Translations under genes and position numbers: made by a program
Shown here: one piece after another, positions 49,530-60,859 of the stretch
How the letters are laid out: every line of letters starts with the position of its first letter
Numbering within the stretch: position 1 is the first letter of the stretch
DNA from: Azadirachta indica
Lineage: Eukaryota; Streptophyta; Magnoliopsida; Sapindales; Meliaceae
Length of the DNA stretch: 64,000 nt
NCBI GenBank assembly: GCA_022749755.1
Contig: CM040440.1
Coordinates: 5,753,269-5,817,268, forward strand
Direction: 5' to 3'
Notes under the pieces: model-generated
Told to the model about the DNA's origin: nothing
Seen by the model: only the letters and a program-made list of their open reading frames with translations
Databases searched by the model: none

Positions 49530-52500
49530 GCCTAAATTACTAGAAAAACTTGAGGCTTCAAGGCAGATCGAGGAGAGGTTAGTAAACTTGATGAACTTGA
49601 CGACTCTCGTCTGGCCCATCTTTTTTCTCTATTTTCATTGATACAATTGGAGGGAGGTTGCCGCAAAACCTTTTGTTTTCATTTGTTGCTTTTGGACTGT
49701 TTTTGGCGAGTCAAAGTTCTTCCTTGATATTAGTACACGTAGTAATGGCGTATGGGTTTCCTTAAAAAACTATGTCCAATTACTTAATTTTCATGATAAT
49801 GATTGTAGCTCAAAATTAAAAAACAAAGTGAGATGTATCTTCACATCCGAATGTGAACTCACAAATTCTAATTTTACAACTAAGTTGATATGATATCCAA
49901 TCTGTTGTTAATATCTTCTTTTTCAATTAATTAATAAAATAGTAGTCTTTATATATTTATATATATATATATATATATAAATATACAAGTGTGGAAAATT
50001 AAATTCCAATTTCCAAGTGTCGACAAATGATAATACGGTTCAGTACTAAAAAAATGATGATGATGAGAAAGTGAACATTTGTTGTAATGATGATCCTCAT
50101 TATATATGCATGCGACTTGAAATTTGAAAACTACGACGCCGTCTTATTTTATCTTTTTGAAAAAAAAAAAAAAAAAAAAAAATCTAGCCTCCAAATTTGA
50201 TTTCAAGCTTCAGAAATATCAAATAACTCAACTCAAAGTGGGAGTGCGTATAGAAAGGTTGACTTCTCTTCTCTTTTTCGTTTTGGATAAAGCCTCCCTA
50301 GCAACATTTGTTCTGGTCAGATCTCCACAGGACAGGATTCTCGTTTCTTCACTTTCTTTAGTATTATTTAAAGAAAAAAAAAAACAAAATTAGTCAATCC
50401 ATACATCAAATTAATTACTCCAAAGTTTGTCAACATATACAATGTGGAGTATACATGTCGAACACAATATATACCTATATATAATCATAAAAATAAAAAT
50501 AAGCGCTTTCAATTAATATATTGTAACACGTCATTAATAATAATACTAATATTAATATTAAAATATATAAAGCATGCAAGTGGACGAAAAAATATGAGCG
50601 GTAAACACAAATTACAAAACGACTTGGACCAAAGAAAATGCAAACATATTGTGGAAATTTAGCCACACATTACAAAACGACTTTGACTATAAACCAAGTT
50701 GTAGTCAACGCCATCATCTATCATATCATATATACACACACACACTCTCTTTAATTTTCTTTCAATTTAGTCCACTATTTGCAGCCCTCCATGTTTTCCT
50801 CCAATTCAACATTTTTTTTTTTGTATTTTTATCAAACTAATTAATTCTCCCCATTTCATTTTCATATTTTTGGACCCAATAATTTAATTATTCATCTCAC
50901 TTTTGTCTTACTATAAGTATTATTAATAGTCTAAAGAAGTTAAAAAAAAAAAAAAAGTCACAATCTTTCAATTTCGAACCAATTCTTTATTATTGTATAA
51001 ACTTATTTTGATGCATGAGTGATACCGTTAAATTATTTATTTACTTTTTTTTAATTGAATAATCAAATTTGGAAGCATCTATACAAATAATGCTAGGTTA
51101 TCTTATCTATACAAATAATTTATAAGTCTATAACTAACGGAGACTAATTAATTGTGACAAATGGTGATTTTTCAACCGGTTGATTTTCGTCACCAATGAA
51201 GAAAACTAGCAAAATCGAAACCGCTTGAGGAACATCATCAATCAAACAATTAATATTATTCTACGAAATTCAGTAACCTGATGATGTTAAAAATGGAGAA
51301 TTTTGTTAGGATGGGAATCTGGGTGTTTGTTCATTTTTCATTAAACAGATTAATTAAAAAATTGATAAAGTTTTGGTACTGTATAAGAATTTATTATTCA
51401 TAGCATAGAAAATACAAATAATGTTTTTAAGTAAATGAATTAATGACATCATAGGCGAAAAATAATTAAACATAAGGTCATCGTGATGCCACGATCATGT
51501 AATATATACTTATAATTTTTGTGCCAAGTAACAGTAAAACATTTAAATTGTTATCAAATAATTAATCGAACAAAATTAAGAAAATAAACTTTATTTAGAC
51601 ACTTTTGTCGCAAATATGTTTAACATTTTTATTTTATTTCACTTTAGATCCTAAAATTAACCTCTGTTATTTTTAATCCCCACCTTTATAATTGTAGCGG
51701 GGCTTTAGGAATTTGGTGTTATAGGGTTTCAGCACACTTCTCGTAAAGTCGAGCCTACGCTAAACATTCCAACACATGCTACCGATCGTGCCCTAAGGGT
51801 CCATCAGACTTACAATTACAAAAAAACATTTGGGATAGAGAAAAAAGATAGCGAGAATTTTTTTTTTTTTTTTTGCAAAAAAAAAAAAAAAAAAAAAAAA
51901 AAGAAAGCATGTGAAGGAGAGAGGTAAAAATCAAGAAAGAGAGAAAAACCCAAAAAAAATATATATATTTATGTTAATCTTTTATTCATTAGATATTATG
52001 TAACTATACATAATGATCTTTTCTAAAACAATTAGCGTTTAATTATTTCATAAAAAATTAAGGTTAAATATGTCATTTTCCTCCTGAAAATGCCATTAAA
52101 CTTGAAGAATTAATATTCGAATTCTTTCATTTAGCTTGGTGTGTAATGTAAACTAGCTAGGCTTGCATCAACACGCGTTGCGTGTATTTTGCAGGTAATT
52201 AATACGTGTTATTATAAAATTTGGTCCCCGAAAATTTTGAATGGAAAATACAATTACTTAATTAATAAAATTTGTAACACCAGAAACAAAATTAAAATTG
52301 AAGGATATGATACAAAGTAACACATGCAATGATCTCAGGCTTTTACTGTTACAAAGCAGTTGAACAGTACGTAATCATGGTAGCAAGTTATGGTGTGAAC
52401 TCAATTAGCTAATATGTAATAAGAATATCACTATCGAAAGAGTGTCGACGGGGTTTGGCGCATGCAGTTAATGCCGGTCTTAATGTTAAAAATAAAGAAA

Positions 52501-54144
52501 ATGATTTGCTGCATTGGACCGAAGCTTCGCAGATGATGGTTACTGAATTTCTGCCTTTCTAACTTTTCAGACTGAAGAAAGAAAATGACGTTTTACTTAA
52601 CATACAATAATAACAAGTTCAGTACTACCGCTTCTTCAATAATACAACGTCGTTTTCGCTAGCACAATTGAGTTGGGGTCACAACTCACAACTATCCCCA
52701 AGTCCATGGGTTCGATTGATATAATTTTTTAAATAAAATTTTTTTAAAATAAATTTTTTATTGGTATAAGTTTTAATAAAAATTTATTAATTATTTAATT
52801 ATTATAAAATTTTTTTTTAAAAAAATTTTAATAAACAAATTTTTAAAATTTATTTTTAAAATATAAGGTAAATTTTTTAAAATAAAATGAGGGTATTTTA
52901 AATAATTTTTTATTTTAAAAAAATTAAAAAAACTTTACTGCCAAGAGTTTAAATTTTAAACTTATTTCAATAAAAAAAAAATAATAATTTTTTTAATTTT
53001 TAAAGATATCAAAAAATTTCATAAAGATTTTTATCATTAAAAAACTTTTCTGGAGTAACAAAAAAGGCAAATCGAACAAGTACTATGTTGTGCATGTGTA
53101 CAAATCAGTGCAAATCAATACCACTACTCGATTGTATATCCAAAATAATTTTTATTTATTTATTTATGTTGAAAAGAAAGCTACTATTATTATTTAGAGG
53201 TACTAGAATACAACACCCCCGTCATGCATGCATAAATGCAAATAATAATGATGATAAAATTAAAATTACATCCAATAATGTGGATAATAAAATTAAAATT
53301 ACATCCATTAACTTCTTACATCTCTACCGAGGGAAAAAAATTAAATGGCTTAAATTATTCCTAGCCTTTTGAGATAGAATTCAACTATTACATCCCTATA
53401 TATATATATATATATATGTAGAGGCTCTTAAAAATAAATATCAAGAAAAATTAATTGATTTAGTCTGTTGTACAAATACATTGATTTTTGTATTAAAAAT
53501 TGGTCCTTGTTAACAATACACGTATTAGGAAAAGCAAATGGTAAAGGAAAGTCTGTTTTTCTTACAATTAAAAGTAGCTTGTATTGCATAACAAGATTCA
53601 AGAACAACTTCTAAATTTCTTGGTTCACAAAGCACCTATGCTATTCATTGGGCTTTCTAATGTTATTTATTGTCTTCGTCTTTGTTCAAAATGGACCGAA
53701 ATTCAATATCAAGGCAACACCCCAAAAGTCTCTTCATATGGTTTGGAAATAACAGCCTGAAAGAAACAGTTCTATTCGGCCGACGGGCCTTAAAATTCAA
53801 TTCCAGACTCAATCTGGTCTACATGACCGGCTCAACTTGCATGAAGAGTGCGCCAAGCATTTCTTTCTGCCAACAGTACCAATCACATAAAAAATGCTAA
53901 CTTCTAAAATCATTACATTACATTACAGCTTTTATTTAAAGGGCAACAACATGACAAAATTATTTAGACAAGACATTCAACGAAAAAGTACATCATCAAC
54001 TTACACGTACTAAACATTGCATGCAGCCTGCTACTGAACTTACTAAGCCTCTTCTATGTTAGAAGTTGACTCTCTCTTCTGTCTTTGACTCCGAGATTCT
54101 TTGTGAGGCTATATATATATTCTTCTCTTCATCGACCATGTCGA
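46369..54144. other. Gene-poor AT-rich region
   Basis: No gene is supported over nearly 8 kb. Visible features are AT dinucleotide runs near 46700-46740, 48277-48302, 49504-49530, 49957-49980 and 53400-53417, and long homopolymers (poly-T near 48757-48780, poly-A at 50160-50181, poly-T then poly-A at 51859-51902). The inverted relative of the 23-kb repeat is at about 52710-53060. Short islands of ordinary complexity (47600-47830, 50180-50350, 51690-51830, 53640-53900) have no family signature. The last 200 or so bases are probably 3' UTR of the ankyrin gene. Confidence 0.5.
52710..53060. repeat. AT-rich repeat, inverted copy of the 23.0-23.4 kb segment
   Basis: Read on the minus strand, this stretch ends TTATATCAATCGAAC and shares the block order of 23020-23380. 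No coding content. The sequence just outside, near 52660-52710 (GGGTCACAACTCACAACT), is more complex and not repeated at 23 kb. Confidence 0.4.
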
Positions 54145-56754
54145 TCAAGCCGTTGAGATAATGGAAGGATTGACATTCTGGTTTTGCCTCTGCCTGCTAA
54201 CAGGTTTTTTCACTGAGAGGCTTGATCCACCAAAGCAGAAGTACTGGCTTTTCATCCTCTTAGATCCTTGTTTCTCAACTGTGTTATTTGGCGTTTCATC
54301 ATCAAATAGTTGGCTGGAGCAAGACGGTCCAGCAACTTCATTATCAATGAAAATACTCTTTTGTTTGTCAAGTGAATTAGGTGAAGAAGCGATGGATGAT
54401 TTTGAAAATGAACTTGAACGAGATCGCCCTGGAACTGTTAACTGTGGCATCGCTTGCATTACACCGTGCATTATTCCTGTAGCAAACCTCTTCTTGGCAG
54501 TTGGACTTGATTGGTTGCTCCTCACTGAAAGTGTACGTTTGTTGTTAGGCAGTGATGAAGGCTTTGAAAATCTCTGTCTCAATGGAGTTGGAGGTTCATC
54601 TGAAGTGTTTCCTTTCTTATACGATTCCACTGAACCCTCATCTACCGATTTCTTGAGTCTTTCAGCTTTTTTCTCCTTCGGTTTAGGCCAATGGAAGACA
54701 CTTTTCAGCCGTTGTGCTGCAATAGTCACTGAACCTGCAGGTTTTTTATCAACTGATAAGCTTTGATGCTCGCTGCTTGGGTCGAATTGAGTCAGTTCTG
54801 TTGAAGATGAACTCATTGCTCCACTTCCTGGATCAGCATTGCCATCTGATGAAACATCAATGCCCGTATACAAGAATATTTCTGTGTCTGAGATCCTAAA
54901 TGAAGTGCCAGGACTGCTTCCATTTCCCTGCATCTTTAGGTGGGAAGCAATGGCCCTTCGTGCAGAATAATCCTGACAACCAAGCATCCCTCCTGCTGAA
55001 ATCAAATGTCTAATTAATATGTCTGACGAGGCAGATTGTGGCCTTTGCTTGAGGAGATCGAGTGGAGTCATGCCATCATTATCGGGGACATTCACATTGA
55101 TTGACGGAGCAGACATCAAGAGTTGAACTAGATCTGAATGAACATTCCCAATGATGGCCATGTGAAGAGCAGTTCTTCCATCATTATTTTTGGCATTGAT
55201 GATGTCTTCCATGTTGAAAATTTGCCCACTGGACAGCTGCTTCATGAGCTTAGCCTGTCGATCTAATCTTCTAAATGCAGGAGTCTGGAAACCAGAAACC
55301 GCTGAGTGGAGAAAAGTTTCTCCAGCACTGTTCTTTAAAGAGATCAACGAAGGACATGCACGAATCAGAGCTTCAACCACCACTGGTTGGCCCCTGTATG
55401 CTGCAGTATGCAGTGCTGTGTTCCCTTGATGATCTGTCGAGTTGATGATATCAAAGGATGCTATAAGATCTTTCACTACCTGCATCAATTAAAATAATGC
55501 TTATTAAGCATAAATTTAGAAGAAGACATCCAGAATACATTTACAGCCTTTTCTACAATAATATCAATTCAAGCCTGTCATCTAAATTTTGCGGATTCTA
55601 ATTAGTAGACAGATCAACTTCACAGGAAAGGAAAATTTAAAGCTGCAAGCCACTTAAAAGTAACTCTAATTCCCCTTCTTGAGATCACAGAACATTGTCC
55701 AGAGGCTATCTGAATCAGATACCCTGTTACGGAGCCTACCCTATATGTATCAGACAAGTCTTTTCCGTGGATAATGCATAGATGCTCGCTAAAGCAGTGA
55801 ACTGTATCTCTTAGACAACATACAAATCAACCAAGTCGCAAATGCAACAGACAGACAGAGATGGTCAAAATCAGATCATCCGGTTTTAAATACTTTGGGA
55901 AGATAACATAATCATATTGTTATTTGATTATGTTAACTGTGTATAACATGAATCTAAAAAGGGAAGTTTGTCCAACCAAACACTAGAAAGAGCACAACAG
56001 CAAAACAGCGGCCAAGACTTCACGCGAGCAAAAGTTAGAGCCTTACCTCAACCTGGCCTCTACCAGCAGCTGCATGCAAGATAGTTGAGCCCTGCTTATC
56101 TCTGTAAGCCAAGACATCAGTACAGTTCTCCAGAAGCTCCTTCAAGATCTTCAAATTTCCTCCCCTAGCAGCAGCATGAGCAGCTCTATTCATCATCTCC
56201 CACTTGTAAACAGAAGGAATTTCCCCAATGTACTCCTCCAACTCTCCACCTTTTGGTGTCAGAAACCTTGGCGATACTGCAAAATCATAAATGAGTCTGA
56301 AAACATCACAATTTTTACTCCTGGCTGCAGCATAAAATATATCAGTAACACCGTATTCTCCTTCTCCAAAGACAAGAAGTGGGTTTCTTTGAAGAAGTTG
56401 TTGAACGAAACCCAAGTCTCCAGCTGAGGCAGCAGTGTATAAAAGCCATCCACCATAGCCAGCTCTAATGAGAGAATTCTTTCCACCCTTAGATTTACAC
56501 TCATGAAATAATTTCCTAGCAACCTTGGAACGACATTTAGCAACATCATCAAACTGTTCTTCATCATCCCAGACAGTCTCAAGCCGCCGAATTCGCCTGA
56601 GAGAAGTGAGCTTGATGAGATGATTGTGGTCAATGCGAAGAAGCTCCCTGACCAAGTCATAGTGGCCGTTAGCTGCTGCCCAATCAATTGGAGAAGCATA
56701 CCACCATTGATCTCCAGTGCTTTCCCAGCGAAGGGGGAAATATGTAGGCGGCAT
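54145..56754 (-). CDS. Ankyrin-repeat protein with Ser-rich C-terminal tail
   Basis: Two coding exons, 56754-56047 (236 codons) and 55479-54145 (444 codons plus stop), give 680 residues; the 567-base intron is GT-AG. Residues 1 to about 400 hold ankyrin repeats: SPIDWAAANGHYDLVRELL, GWLLYTAASAGDLGFVQQLL, AAHAAARGGNLKILKELL, STILHAAAGRGQVEVVKDLI (built across the exon joint), GNTALHTAAYRGQPVVVEAL, ETFLHSAVSG and RTALHMAIIGNVHSDLVQLL. The rest is Ser/Pro-rich and basic, probably disordered (PTPLRQRFSKPSSLP; SRSSSFSKSSIASSPNS), ending in a Cys-Phe block (SQYFCFGGSSLSVKK). There is no C-terminal membrane (PGG) domain, unlike ACD6-type plant ankyrins, so it is likely soluble and a protein-binding scaffold. 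The specific role is unknown. Confidence 0.9.
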
Positions 56755-59700
56755 TTTTTGGTGAGAAAACAGGGACTAAATGAATTTAACTGCAAAGGTG
56801 TATAAAGGTCTGGGGAAGCTAATCCAAAATGGAGACAATTATCACAACTCAACAAGACAATATTACAACTGCTTACTTTTGGCTCTGTGTATTTGTAGCC
56901 TTTTGGGACAGATTGATGCAACCGAAACCACTAGAAAAACTCAGACAATAATGCAACTGTGAAGATAAAAACAAGAGAATACCCGCTAAAAATTACCATT
57001 CCAGGCAGCTGCTAAGAAGAGCAAACCGGGTCTACAAAAGTATAAAAATGAATCTATTGAACCACCTAGGAATTAAAGCAGGTTCTTAAATATAGGCTGC
57101 AACCAATTTATCAGGCAAAAAGTGATCAACTAACAAGGCATGCAAGACCTAACAATCTTTTAAGAAGGGGGAGAGAGGAAAATACAGAAAAAAAAAAATA
57201 GTTAAAGCCTGCCCGAGAGGACAACTGATGACAAGTCCTTCATATTAATATAAGCAGTTGAACAACCTGAAGCAATTCTGACGAAGAAAATGAACAATAG
57301 CAGAACAACATGTGAAGAACAATCTTCATAATAGATAAATAAAAAACATCAACTGGATGATAATAGAAAAAGAATCAGCAATCATTACAGACACTAATGA
57401 AAACAGGGAAAGAAAGCATGCCCTTTAGGAAAGATTCTTGAGTAGAAGAAAATAGTTGTGAGGCCAACACCAAACTCTTCAGGAACAAGACAGGAACAGA
57501 GATATTGTTGTTAAAATATTTTCCTTTAATTTCTCGACGAAATAATAAAAATTAGAATAAAAAACAAACAACATTAAGGTAAGATTCCTTTTAAACATCG
57601 ATAGTGGCGTTGGAGATATAATGATGGTGATAGATGGTGCTGGATAAAGAGAAAGAGATAGGCTTTCACAATTTTTTATTTGGTGTGATGATAGAGGTGG
57701 CAAGTTGAAATAGTGTAAGGAAGATTTCACAGTACAGAAAAATCTCTTCAAGTTATATAATATAATTAGCTTAATTAATGATACTCATAATATGTATAAT
57801 TATTTTGGTAATTAGATAGTTATTATTCGTCGACCAAGACACACGTGGCACAGATGGTAGTTAATTCTCCATGTTTTGTTTCAGTTAAGTACTTTCATCA
57901 ATATATTAAGGTGGTTTTGCTTTCCATCAGAGTGACAACACGACACGGCTGAACAATTCCGAAAATTTATAAAAATCCCAAAAATCTTAAAGACCGTAGG
58001 ATTGCAACAGAAGAGGGTGTTACATGCTTCCAATATTATACATCATAAGTCTAATGCAGGCCAAAATTGACCTTCTATTTTATTTTTTTTCCATGTTTGT
58101 GTACTGAAAAATTCCAGAATTCTCAAGAATTCTGCTTCACAGAGATCTGGTCTAGAAATTGAAAAGCAGAATGGCCGGTGGCTTGCATAACTTACCTTCT
58201 GATATAAAAGGTTTGAATGTTAAAAGCTGACCCCAAAATATTTCATTTCATTAACCACAAAATTAAATATTTTGTTAGCTGACCCACCTAACAATTTTAT
58301 GTTTGATGTGGGAAGATGGTGGTATTAAGGCCACCATTGTCCTTTGAGAAGATGAAGCCACAGAGACTTGAATTGTTTTTATGGAAACAAGGACAACTAG
58401 TTGGTGGGAAAAACCACTGGCCATCTTCTTATTTAACATTCTTCAATGCAATGCAAAATCTAAGGATCACATTGTTGGTGTATCATATTAATTTGAGAGA
58501 CCGAAGTTTCAAGATTTCCGTGATCTTCTAGTTAGACCTTGACATTCAGTATTGCTGTGTTGAGCTTCTACTATTTGATTTGTTTTTTTTCCAAGAGGTA
58601 GTTTTAACCCAATGTCTCACCAAAATGAACCAAGGTCATATCTAGAGCTTGACTCCTCCCCTTACCCGGTTATCATTATAGAATCCCAAAAAAATATTCA
58701 CCTTGATAGTAAGTTATCAAAAAAAAAAAAAAAGAAAAAAAAAAAAGGAAAACCCTGTTATTTTAACGAAACGCTATGCAGTCTTGCAACCAAACTCTGC
58801 AAGAAGAACGTTAGGTTCAACATCACCCAAATGGAAGGCCTAATTAGATTGAGGACCTTGTTACTTTATTAGGTTTGGATTAAACATGGAAGAATCACAA
58901 TCAAGTTTGGTGAGCAGTAGTGTATTGGCTCTTAAAATGACTAGTTAGGGATATAGTTTTTGGTTAACTTAGAAGTTGGAACACACAAATCTAAAAGCAA
59001 AAGAGGGCCATGTGAGAAGCAGCTTTAACTTTTTGGGTGTGGTATGCAAAAGGCTGTATAAAGGTTGGATAACCTCCTTTTTAGCATTAATAATGCATGT
59101 GATGTCAAATTGCAGTTCCCTGCTTCCTGCCTTTTTTAATTTTGCTTCCAACAGTCTTTTTCTCTGCTTTAAGGGGAGTTTCCTTACCAGGTCTAATCTT
59201 CACATGGACAGTCTCAATTTGACACACCAGCCAGTCCCAATCCCATTTGGATTGAAACTTGTAGGGTTGGATTACAGTATCATTGGATTCATGCTTGGCT
59301 GAAATCACCCTCTAAGCATCAAGCATATCAGGACCACTTAATGATAAGCATCAAAATATAATTGAGATCATGGTACATATGCCAATACATCTATGCACAT
59401 TCTTCTTCAGTTCAAGCAATAACAAGAGTTAAGCTTAATAATAAAGTGTCATACCAAATCAAAGCCACGGACCTGTCCATGGGAATTAGATGGGCCACCA
59501 AGTCAATGATACAAGAAAGAAAGGGAAAAGCATGTCCCGAATCTCTTAGGAAAAAAATAAAAAAGGAAAAATCTTGGTTACCTTACCCCACAATTATATA
59601 AGGCGGGCAAGGGGGGAAAAGCGGAGGTTGCCTCCACCTGAGAAGTTCAGTGGCAATGACAAAACTTTTGGACCCAGCTGAATTACGCAATGAACCTGTA

Positions 59701-60457
59701 GATTGTGGACGGTGTCTTCATACATGAGGTATCATTTTAACAACGAGACTGGGAACAAACAATTAGTGAATTCTACATACTTGATGTTTCCCATTTCTGA
59801 AGTAAAGATAAGCATGCAGATAGAATGCGAAAATAGGACTACATTGGCAGGATACGCATGATTTGAAGATTGTACTCAAAAGTCATGTCATGATTCACGT
59901 GATGAATATCTCCTGTCCATGAAGGGGCTTCATCATTCCATACGATGTTGTTACTGCGTACCAGTGTTCCCTGGCAAGCTATCCCGATACACCTAGACGA
60001 CGAGTCATTTTGATGGAGAAAAACTTTAAAAACAAACCAACCAAGCCCGTAAGTGCTGAGAAATTGAAATAACCTCAATATAATACATATGATAAACGTA
60101 CATTTAGTCAGACGCCTCATGACTAGACAATTAGAAAACTAAAATGGGACATCGTGGTAGAGTCTTTTGCTACAGGGCTAAGACCAATCAAATCATTTTC
60201 ACCAATGAACATAGTAGACTGCATTATTCTAAACAGTAACTAGGGTTCTGTGGAGAAAGAAAAGGAGAACAATGAAAATGAAAGAGAGAGAAAAAGAAAT
60301 TGATGAGCTACAGCGATATGCTAAATCATCACTGCTTTCCCTTAATTCCACATGATGATTCCATACTATTCCGGTCAATCGCTTGGAGGAATCCAAGAAG
60401 AAAATATGCATAAAAGTTAACAAAAAAATTTAACAGATTATTTCTCTTTTCTTTGTA
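56755..60457. other. 5' flank of the ankyrin gene and spacer to mL54
   Basis: The sequence next to 56755 is the ankyrin gene leader, possibly with a 5'-UTR intron extending toward 57.7 kb. Across 57800-60457 I see no recognisable gene. An A-rich tract lies at 58719-58747. A minus-strand open frame at 59839-60120 is of ordinary complexity but matches no family I know. Confidence 0.45.
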
Positions 60458-60859
60458 TCAGTTCTTGGCCTTAACAGAGTTGTTTTCCTTAATCCTTGCA
60501 CGGTTGTCCAGCTTGACAAAGCGTTTTAGATCTTCATAAGGCAGAATTTCAATGTTCCTCCTTCGTAGTTCACTCAAAGCTGGGCGCTTGCCAAGCAGAT
60601 GCCACAGCCAGTCAGGGTACTCAGAATCTGGCAAGACCTTAGGATCTGCTCCATCCTTAAGAATATTGGCACCTACCACTGTTGTTGACTTGACTTCTTT
60701 GCTCAGTGTTGATGCTTTTGGAGCATCGCTGGCTGCACCTCCTTTACCACCCTTTTTTCCTTTACCAGTTGCAGTTGCAAATGTTCGTTGGCCCATCTTC
60801 CCAACTGTTTCCTTCATCATAATAAAGCTTCTCGATGATCTAATTTGGTTAGTTGCCAT
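60458..60859 (-). CDS. Mitochondrial large ribosomal subunit protein mL54
   Basis: The whole coding sequence lies in one exon (acceptor GCAG ending at 60869, ATG at 60859, TAA at 60458) and encodes 133 residues. The N-terminus is Ser/Arg-rich with few acidic residues (MATNQIRSSRSF; QRTFATATGKGKKGGKGG), as expected of a mitochondrial targeting peptide. The C-terminal part has the mL54 (yeast L37) signature: GANILKDGADPKVLPDSEYPDWLWHLL with a later RRRNIEILPYEDLKRFVKLDNRARIKENN. The protein is a small subunit of the mitochondrial 39S/54S particle. A first non-coding exon probably lies near 63.85-63.98 kb. Confidence 0.93.
   Translation of the reverse strand: MATNQIRSSRSFIMMKETVGKMGQRTFATATGKGKKGGKGGAASDAPKASTLSKEVKSTTVVGANILKDGADPKVLPDSEYPDWLWHLLGKRPALSELRRRNIEILPYEDLKRFVKLDNRARIKENNSVKAKN

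Noticed and set aside
52640..52715. GGGTTCGATT near a more complex stretch suggested a tRNA-derived SINE or tRNA.
   Set aside because: No cloverleaf arms or A box in the right position; similarity is limited to the T-loop-like word.
53670..53900. 76-codon plus-strand ORF of normal complexity.
   Set aside because: No recognisable motif; it lies just downstream of the ankyrin gene and may be antisense to its 3' flank.
54161..54766. 201-codon plus-strand ORF.
   Set aside because: Antisense shadow of the second ankyrin-gene exon.
58316..58531. 71-codon plus-strand ORF with ordinary base composition.
   Set aside because: No domain, no splice partners, no conserved motif visible.
59230..59265. 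TTTGGATTGAA resembles the start of miR159.
   Set aside because: The remainder of the mature sequence does not match and no long fold-back is evident.
59839..60120. 93-codon minus-strand ORF that looks protein-like (WNDEAPSWTGDIHH).
   Set aside because: No family recognised, no flanking exons found; kept only as a note in the spacer entry.
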